This document shows positions 59,561 to 64,000 of a DNA stretch of 64,000 nucleotides, piece by piece. The position numbers and the translations under genes were made by a program. The notes beneath the pieces are model-generated. The model had not been told where the DNA came from, searched no databases, and was given only the letters and a program-made list of their open reading frames with translations. Origin of the DNA: Paludibacteraceae bacterium (GTDB taxonomy: Bacteria; Bacteroidota; Bacteroidia; Bacteroidales; Paludibacteraceae); contig JAFWOU010000011.1 in the NCBI GenBank assembly GCA_017509715.1, positions 1 to 64,000 on the forward strand, given 5' to 3'. Within the stretch, counting starts at the first letter, position 1, and each line of letters starts with the position of its first letter.

Positions 59561-61233
59561 AACGATTTACGATGTACGATTTACGATGTACGATTTACCA
59601 TTTACCAATGGCCATTCTGATGGTGGTCTTGACGGCATGTACGACGCAAGTCCCGTCCAGCCAGGTTTGGCTCACTTCCGAGGCGGGAGATAAATGTGCT
59701 GAGCAGGAGGCGGTGGTCTTTACCAAAGCCAATGCCAACGCCAATGCCAACGCCAACGCCTTCACCATCCACCCGGACGACCGTCGCCAGACGATCGACG
59801 GTTTTGGCGGTTCGCTGACCGAATCGTCGGCCTTTGTGCTGGCCTGCCTGAGTCCGGAGCAACGGGCAGCGATACTCCAAGAGCTGTTTGGCGAGGAGGG
59901 GGCTAACTTCTCCGTGACGCGTACCCAGATCGGTGCGTCGGATTTCTCTGTGGAGGGCCGGTACTCACTCTGTGAGCAGGAGGGCGATACCGCGCTGGTG
60001 TCGTTCTCGATGGATCGAGACAAAGAGGGATTTCCGAAGGCTAAGTATCCTCAGATTCGCGACGAGCACTATGACCTCTACCACCTCATGCTGGATGTAT
60101 GGCGCCTGAAGCAATCCCAGCAGGACAAGACTTTCCGCATCATGGCCAATACCTGGACCGCTCCCGCGTGGATGAAGGAGAACGGGAAGTACTACGAGCG
60201 TGAGAACGGTTTCCACCGCGGTGGTGCGTTGCGGCCGGAGTACTACCAGACTTATGCCGACTATATCGCCCGCTATGTAGAGGCATGGCGTGCCGAGGGT
60301 GTAGACATATGGGCTGTGACGCCCGTGAACGAACCCATGGGTAACGATGGCGGATGGGAGAGTATGGACTTCTCGCCGGCTGTGGAAACCGAGTTTATCG
60401 CCAAGTATCTGGGTCCGACTTTCCGCAAGCGCGGTCTGGGCGACGTAGCTATCTACGGTTTCGACCAGAATATATTTGAGATGGAACCTTATACCGAGGC
60501 CATCTATGGCAATGCCGAGGCCCGCAGCTATACCACCGGTATGGCCGTCCACTGGTACGGCAGTACGCTGGACTGCTTCCCCGAGGTGCTCGACCGCGTA
60601 CATGCGGCCAACCCCGACAAGACACTCTTCCATTCCGAAGGATGTATCGACAACCTGGGACTGGACGGATGGCCCGGCGTGGGTGACTATGCGGGCTATA
60701 AGGAGTCCGGATGGTTCGGAAATGACCGCTTCTGGTGGGACACCACCGCTACCGACTGGGCGTATTCCACCCAGTGGGCCGGTGAGACGCACCCCCGGTA
60801 CGTACCCGTTCACCGCTATGCGCGGTATATCATCAATGGTATCAACCACTGGTTGACCGGTTTTTGCGACTGGAATATCGTGCTCGACTCCATCGGCGGT
60901 CCGAACCATGTGGGCAATTTCTGCGGCGCAGAGGTGATGGTGGACTACCGGAACGACCGCATCTACTATACGCCCTACTACTACGTGCTCAAGCAGTTCT
61001 CTCGCTCCATGCGTCCGGGGGATATCGTATTAAAAGTCGAAAGTCCAAAGACCGCTTCGCTCAAAGAAGAAAGCCAAATCTATCTTTGCGCGACGGTGAA
61101 CGCGGAGGGACAGTATGCGATCAATATCCTCAATACCGGCGATGCCGTAACGGTACCCGTGCAGATAGGTGAGTACGTAGCCCGGGTCGATATGCCGGCT
61201 AATAGCGTCAAGACCATCCTCGTCAAACTATGA
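59557..61233 (+). CDS. GH30 beta-glucosidase/beta-1,6-glucanase, lipoprotein
   Basis: A 558-residue lipoprotein; the ATG overlaps the phosphorylase stop. The signal peptide's first 17 residues (MKRFTMYDLRCTIYHLP) come from ACGATTTACGATGT microrepeats; hydrophobic core and lipobox LTAC follow. Asn-Ala repeats (KANANANANANAF) sit near 55. GH30 core: QTIDGFGGSLTESSAF, acid/base Glu 259 in TPVNEP, nucleophile Glu 361 in FHSEGC. In glucan loci GH30 subfamily 3 removes beta-1,6 links, which fits. Residues about 499-507 hold the translated KTASLKEES microrepeat in the C-terminal beta domain. Confidence 0.92.
   Translation: MKRFTMYDLRCTIYHLPMAILMVVLTACTTQVPSSQVWLTSEAGDKCAEQEAVVFTKANANANANANAFTIHPDDRRQTIDGFGGSLTESSAFVLACLSPEQRAAILQELFGEEGANFSVTRTQIGASDFSVEGRYSLCEQEGDTALVSFSMDRDKEGFPKAKYPQIRDEHYDLYHLMLDVWRLKQSQQDKTFRIMANTWTAPAWMKENGKYYERENGFHRGGALRPEYYQTYADYIARYVEAWRAEGVDIWAVTPVNEPMGNDGGWESMDFSPAVETEFIAKYLGPTFRKRGLGDVAIYGFDQNIFEMEPYTEAIYGNAEARSYTTGMAVHWYGSTLDCFPEVLDRVHAANPDKTLFHSEGCIDNLGLDGWPGVGDYAGYKESGWFGNDRFWWDTTATDWAYSTQWAGETHPRYVPVHRYARYIINGINHWLTGFCDWNIVLDSIGGPNHVGNFCGAEVMVDYRNDRIYYTPYYYVLKQFSRSMRPGDIVLKVESPKTASLKEESQIYLCATVNAEGQYAINILNTGDAVTVPVQIGEYVARVDMPANSVKTILVKL
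59566..59608 (+). repeat. ACGATTTACGATGT repeat forming the GH30 signal start
   Basis: Three ACGATTTACGATGT-type units ending in CCATTTACC, in frame from the fourth codon. Confidence 0.85.
59725..59760 (+). repeat. In-frame AATGCCAACGCC repeat
   Basis: Six AA(T/C)GCC hexamers encoding an Asn-Ala run at the mature N-terminus of GH30. Confidence 0.85.
61032..61074 (+). repeat. In-frame GACCGCTTCGCT microrepeat in GH30
   Basis: AAAAGTCGAAAGTCCAAA then core 61050-61061 and CAAAGAAGAAAGC; encodes LKVESPKTASLKEESQ. Confidence 0.9.
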
Positions 61234-61241
61234 AAGTCTTT

Positions 61242-61281
61242 AAAAAATCGCACATAAATTTGCATATGTGCGATTTTTTTT
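61242..61281 (+). terminator. 15-bp hairpin terminator carrying the next promoter
   Basis: AAAAAATCGCACATA (61242-61256) and TATGTGCGATTTTTTTT (from 61265). The TTTG -33 box is in the loop and the T-tract is promoter spacer. Confidence 0.8.
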
Positions 61282-61290
61282 GTACCTTTG
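61259..61290 (+). promoter_or_regulatory. Promoter of the nitroreductase gene
   Basis: TTTG (61259-61262), 20 bp, TACCTTTG (61283-61290), then CGGC, 24 bp before ATG 61314. Confidence 0.75.
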
Positions 61291-61313
61291 CGGCAAATTT
61301 TAACAAATCGGAT

Positions 61314-61904
61314 ATGAAAAAATTACTCATCCTTGCATGCGTAGCCATCACGTTGCTGGCATGCAACCAACAGCCTCAAAGTATGGAAAACCAAGCTATC
61401 AACACCATCATGACGCGTGTGTCGGTGCGCGAGTTCACCGGCGAGAAAATCTCGGATGCCCAGATCGATACGCTCTTGCGTGCCGCTATGGCAGCCCCCT
61501 CGGCTATCAATAAGCAGCCCTGGGCATTTATCGTAGTAACCGACGAGGCGAAGATTGCCCAGCTGGGCGACTCGCTGCCTTATTCGCGTTGCAGCAACCA
61601 TCCTGCCTGTGCCATTATCCCGTGTGGCGACTTGAGCAAGGCCATTGAGGGCGAGATGGCCGCTTTCTGGATCAACGATGTGTCGGCCGCTACCGAGAAT
61701 CTGCTCTTGGCCGCTCATGCGATGGGACTCGGCGCTGTATGGACCGGTCTGCATCCCGACATGAATCGCGTGAAGATGGTGCAGCGTATGCTGGAGTTGC
61801 CTGAGCATATCGTGCCGCTTTGCGTTGTGCCTGTAGGTGTGCCGGCTGAGCAGCCCGAAGTGAAAGATAAGTACAACCCGGACAATATCAGATATATTAG
61901 ATAG
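61314..61904 (+). CDS. Nitroreductase-family lipoprotein
   Basis: Start at ATG 61314, after the promoter; 196 residues. Lipoprotein signal MKKLLILACVAITLLAC, then a nitroreductase domain: TRVSVREFTGEKISDAQID with the FMN-binding Arg-Ser/Val-Arg motif near 39, AAMAAPSAINKQPWAFIVVT near 60, and GLGAVWTG near 140. The family reduces nitro compounds or quinones with FMN and NAD(P)H. A lipoprotein anchor would put it outside the cytoplasm, where NAD(P)H is absent, so the electron donor is unclear. Downstream of the glucan locus but with its own promoter. Confidence 0.88.
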   Translation: MKKLLILACVAITLLACNQQPQSMENQAINTIMTRVSVREFTGEKISDAQIDTLLRAAMAAPSAINKQPWAFIVVTDEAKIAQLGDSLPYSRCSNHPACAIIPCGDLSKAIEGEMAAFWINDVSAATENLLLAAHAMGLGAVWTGLHPDMNRVKMVQRMLELPEHIVPLCVVPVGVPAEQPEVKDKYNPDNIRYIR

Positions 61905-61939
61905 TCGAAAGTCAAAAGCCGAAAGCAAAAAGTGAAAAT
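61904..61939. repeat. AGTCGAAAGTCAAAAGCCGAAAG microrepeat, junction copy
   Basis: AGTCGAAAG/AGCCGAAAG words fill the gap between the nitroreductase and the next gene. Confidence 0.8.
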
Positions 61940-61940
61940 C

Positions 61941-62774
61941 ATGAAAAAGACATTCTTTATTCTTTTTTCTTTATTCTTTCTCTTTACTTCCACTTATGCC
62001 CAACAACCCGATCCTATTTCCGACGGAGTAGGGGCCGTTATTCAGGTGGCCGGCGAGGTGCGTACGCCCGCCGATAGCGTTGCGGATACCAACGGCCAAC
62101 AGCTAACGACTAACGACCAAATCCCTGTCTGGAAACAGAAGTTCTACTACGCTTACAACTTCGACATCTACTGGCACCACGATTCCAAGACCAATACCAA
62201 GGAGAACGGCTGGTCGATCACGCTGGAGCCGGAGATCGGTTGGAAACTCAAAGAGCGTGTCTATCTGGGTCTGCGTCTGGGCGGTTCGTTCCAGGATACG
62301 TATTCCACGTATTCCTACCTCGATCCCACGACCGACAAGACCGTCTCCGAAGACCTGCGCGTCATGCAGGGCTCGTGGAACGTGACGCCCTATATGCGTT
62401 ACCGACTCAAGACGCTCTTCAACGACAAACTCGGTATCTGGCTGGAGGCTCACCTTTTTGCCGGCATGGAGTTCCCGCGCGTGATAGACGGTAATGCCAC
62501 GGGCACCGACTACGACGGGATACGCTATAGCGCCTCCTACGGTTGCCAGGTATCGCCGGTCATTACCTACCGCTTCAATCGCAAGTCCACCTTCCAGATC
62601 TTCTTCTCCATCCTGAGCTTCGGCTATAGCGGCACGACGCGCTTCTATAATGGCAAGGACAACGAGTATAGCAACGATATCATCATCTTCTCGGGCAAAC
62701 TGCGCAACCTGTTGGCTAACCAGTTTACGCCGGGCTTGTATGGTCTGAAATTCGGTGTGCAGAAGAATTTCTAA
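61941..62774 (+). CDS. Outer-membrane beta-barrel-like protein, unknown
   Basis: Start at ATG 61941 (MKKTFFILFSLFFLFTSTYA); an in-frame GTG nine bp earlier is less likely. 277 residues. After a short linker containing the translated ACGACTAACGACCA repeat (NGQQLTTNDQ, about 53-62), alternating hydrophobic strands with aromatic ends (FYYAYNFDIYWHH; WSITLEPEIGWKL; VYLGLRLGGSF; PYMRYRL; GIWLEAHLFAGMEF) suggest a small barrel of about ten strands. It ends LYGLKFGVQKNF, with a terminal Phe typical of outer-membrane barrels. Specific role unknown. Confidence 0.75.
   Translation: MKKTFFILFSLFFLFTSTYAQQPDPISDGVGAVIQVAGEVRTPADSVADTNGQQLTTNDQIPVWKQKFYYAYNFDIYWHHDSKTNTKENGWSITLEPEIGWKLKERVYLGLRLGGSFQDTYSTYSYLDPTTDKTVSEDLRVMQGSWNVTPYMRYRLKTLFNDKLGIWLEAHLFAGMEFPRVIDGNATGTDYDGIRYSASYGCQVSPVITYRFNRKSTFQIFFSILSFGYSGTTRFYNGKDNEYSNDIIIFSGKLRNLLANQFTPGLYGLKFGVQKNF
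62089..62122 (+). repeat. In-frame ACGACTAACGACCA microrepeat
   Basis: AACGGCCAACAGCTAACGAC then TAACGACCAAATC; same words as 834-880 and 12721-12784. Confidence 0.8.
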
Positions 62775-64000
62775 TTGAGACTGGCTCATCTGATATGGAT
62801 CATTCCGCTTAAGCTCCTGAAGGCGGTAGCGGGTGTCATCATCTTGCTGCTCATTGCGGTAGCATGCCTGCTGTATGTCCCCTCGCTGCATAGGGTTATC
62901 CTCACCGAGGGCGTACGCATTGCCAACGAGCAGACCGACTATGATATCGACCTTGGGCGTATCTACCTCTCGCCCTTCCATCATTCGCCGGCGCTGCTAT
63001 ACCGCGCCTATCGGGGCGAGGTCGACCTGCCGCTGCGCGTCGAGATCGACAGCCTCTTCATCGGTCACCGCGGCGTAGACACGCTTGCCTATATCCACTC
63101 CCTCCGCCTGCAAGCCACCTATCTTACAGCGCAGCGGTCCTACAGCGATAGCGGTCCTACAGCGAAGCGGTCTTACAGCGCCAGCGATCTTACATCTATT
63201 CCTATTGCAGTCGACACGTTAGTGCTCGACCGCACTACTTTCCATTCCGACAGCCTCATCGCCTCGGTGGGCGTGGATGTTATCTTGGGGCGTCTGGCGG
63301 TTGCCAGTCCCCGGCTCTCTATTGCCGAGGGCAGTTATCCCTTGCATGGCTTGCACTTGGACGATGCCGATGTAGGTATCGATCTGCGCGAGACGCCACC
63401 CGACACCACGGCCCAGGACACCACGCCGCTCCGCTTGGCCTTCCATGTGCCGGACGGCGAGATGCGTCGTCTCCATTTCCGACTCACACCGCTCAACCTG
63501 GATATCCGCACCGATCGTTTGGCCACCAATGCTATGATCGACGTCGGGGCCAATCGCTACGACGTGCGTCGCGTGGATATCGGCCGTCTGCGTTTCGGAA
63601 TGGCTGCGTTCAGCCTACCGGTGGATACCATCTATGGCGATGCCTGTGTGGACTTGCCGCAGAATCTGATCACCAGCAACGGCCTGCATGTGCGGGCCGA
63701 CTCACTGGGTGCTACGGCCGACCTGCAGGCTACCACGATGAACCTCGAGTCGATGCGGGTGGACGTAGCGGGTGACGTAGCTTACCGGGGTTCTCAAGCC
63801 CGCATCCGGGGCTACTATGATATCGACGATGCGGCCTACGATCTCCGAGCCGATATCAGCCGCGTCAATGCTCATGCCTTCAAACCCGACCTGCCACGTA
63901 TCGTGCTGGCCGGTACGGCCCGGGCACAAGGGCAGGGTATAGACCCCAAGTCGCCCGACATGACTTCTCATGTACAACTGGCGCTCACCGATGCCATCTA
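62775..64000 (+). CDS. TamB/AsmA-type envelope protein, N-terminal part
   Basis: An open frame from TTG 62775, directly after the previous stop, runs 408 codons to the window edge. N-terminal membrane helix (about 14-36, AVAGVIILLLIAVACLLYVP), then TEGVRIANEQTDYDIDLGRI and VEIDSLFIGHRGVDTLAYIH, the pattern of TamB-like proteins that bridge inner and outer membranes. It may transport phospholipid or help barrel assembly. Residues about 118-137 are a translated CCTACAGCG microrepeat. No ATG alternative near the hydrophobic start. The C-terminal DUF490 domain would lie beyond the window, so identity is moderately sure. Confidence 0.7.
   Translation, partial: MRLAHLIWIIPLKLLKAVAGVIILLLIAVACLLYVPSLHRVILTEGVRIANEQTDYDIDLGRIYLSPFHHSPALLYRAYRGEVDLPLRVEIDSLFIGHRGVDTLAYIHSLRLQATYLTAQRSYSDSGPTAKRSYSASDLTSIPIAVDTLVLDRTTFHSDSLIASVGVDVILGRLAVASPRLSIAEGSYPLHGLHLDDADVGIDLRETPPDTTAQDTTPLRLAFHVPDGEMRRLHFRLTPLNLDIRTDRLATNAMIDVGANRYDVRRVDIGRLRFGMAAFSLPVDTIYGDACVDLPQNLITSNGLHVRADSLGATADLQATTMNLESMRVDVAGDVAYRGSQARIRGYYDIDDAAYDLRADISRVNAHAFKPDLPRIVLAGTARAQGQGIDPKSPDMTSHVQLALTDAI
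63122..63194 (+). repeat. In-frame TACAGCG/AGCGGTC repeat with inverted core
   Basis: TCTTACAGCGCAGCGGTCC, TACAGCGATAGCGGTCC, TACAGCGAAGCGGTC, then TTACAGCGCCAGCG. AGCGAAGCGGTC (63161-63172) is the exact reverse complement of the GACCGCTTCGCT core. Confidence 0.85.

Overview
The window reads as one contig from a Bacteroidales-type member of the Bacteroidota. The evidence is two SusC/SusD pairs, many lipoprotein signal peptides, family-typical housekeeping genes (SecG, LptE, Wza/Wzc-like export, TamB N-terminus) and promoters of the form TTTG-N20-TAnnTTTG in place of sigma-70 boxes. The genus cannot be fixed from sequence alone.

Layout. 1-2.0 kb: accessory block with two small unrecognised genes, a run of hairpins, and a RelB-type antitoxin plus PIN toxin pair behind an unusually strong Shine-Dalgarno. 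2.2-4.5 kb: BRO-N protein and a secreted protein with a C-terminal tag. 4.5-11.8 kb: PCMD protein, GT2 glycosyltransferase, DUF3467, nucleoside phosphorylase, dipeptidyl peptidase III, and an open frame joining a shortened EPSP synthase to a headless GT2 domain. 11.8-14.0 kb (minus): secG, lptE and a sigma-54 activator. 14.1-19.3 kb: polysaccharide export lipoprotein, Wzc-like kinase and topoisomerase III. 19.4-27.8 kb: pectin locus (SusC, SusD, PL1, GH28). 27.9-44.1 kb: secreted-protein region with five C-terminally tagged proteins, two tiny related peptides, a DUF6377-type regulator, an aldo/keto reductase and the debris of a mobile element. 44.4-61.2 kb: beta-1,3/1,6-glucan (laminarin-type) locus with SusC, SusD, an Ig-like surface lipoprotein, three GH16, a GH128-like protein, a GPH-type transporter, a GH94-clan phosphorylase and a GH30. 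61.3-64 kb: lipoprotein nitroreductase, an outer-membrane protein and the start of TamB.

How they work together. In the glucan locus, surface lipoproteins bind and cut beta-1,3-glucan (GH16, GH128) and remove beta-1,6 links (GH30). SusCD imports the oligosaccharides, the GPH permease takes them into the cytoplasm, and the signal-less GH94-clan enzyme would phosphorolyse them. The pectin locus pairs a lyase with a polygalacturonase for homogalacturonan.

The most unusual signals are these. (1) Short degenerate tandem repeats of several families lie at gene junctions and also inside many reading frames without breaking them; one core, GACCGCTTCGCT, recurs six times in the last 17 kb. (2) Seven proteins share a C-terminal tag ending in a G-x-x-Y-x-x-x-G pattern, and two of them are followed by related peptides of 42 and 46 residues. 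(3) Two promoter pairs share upstream blocks at identical spacing, pointing to two small regulons. (4) An EPSP synthase/glycosyltransferase fusion lacks key pieces of both partners.
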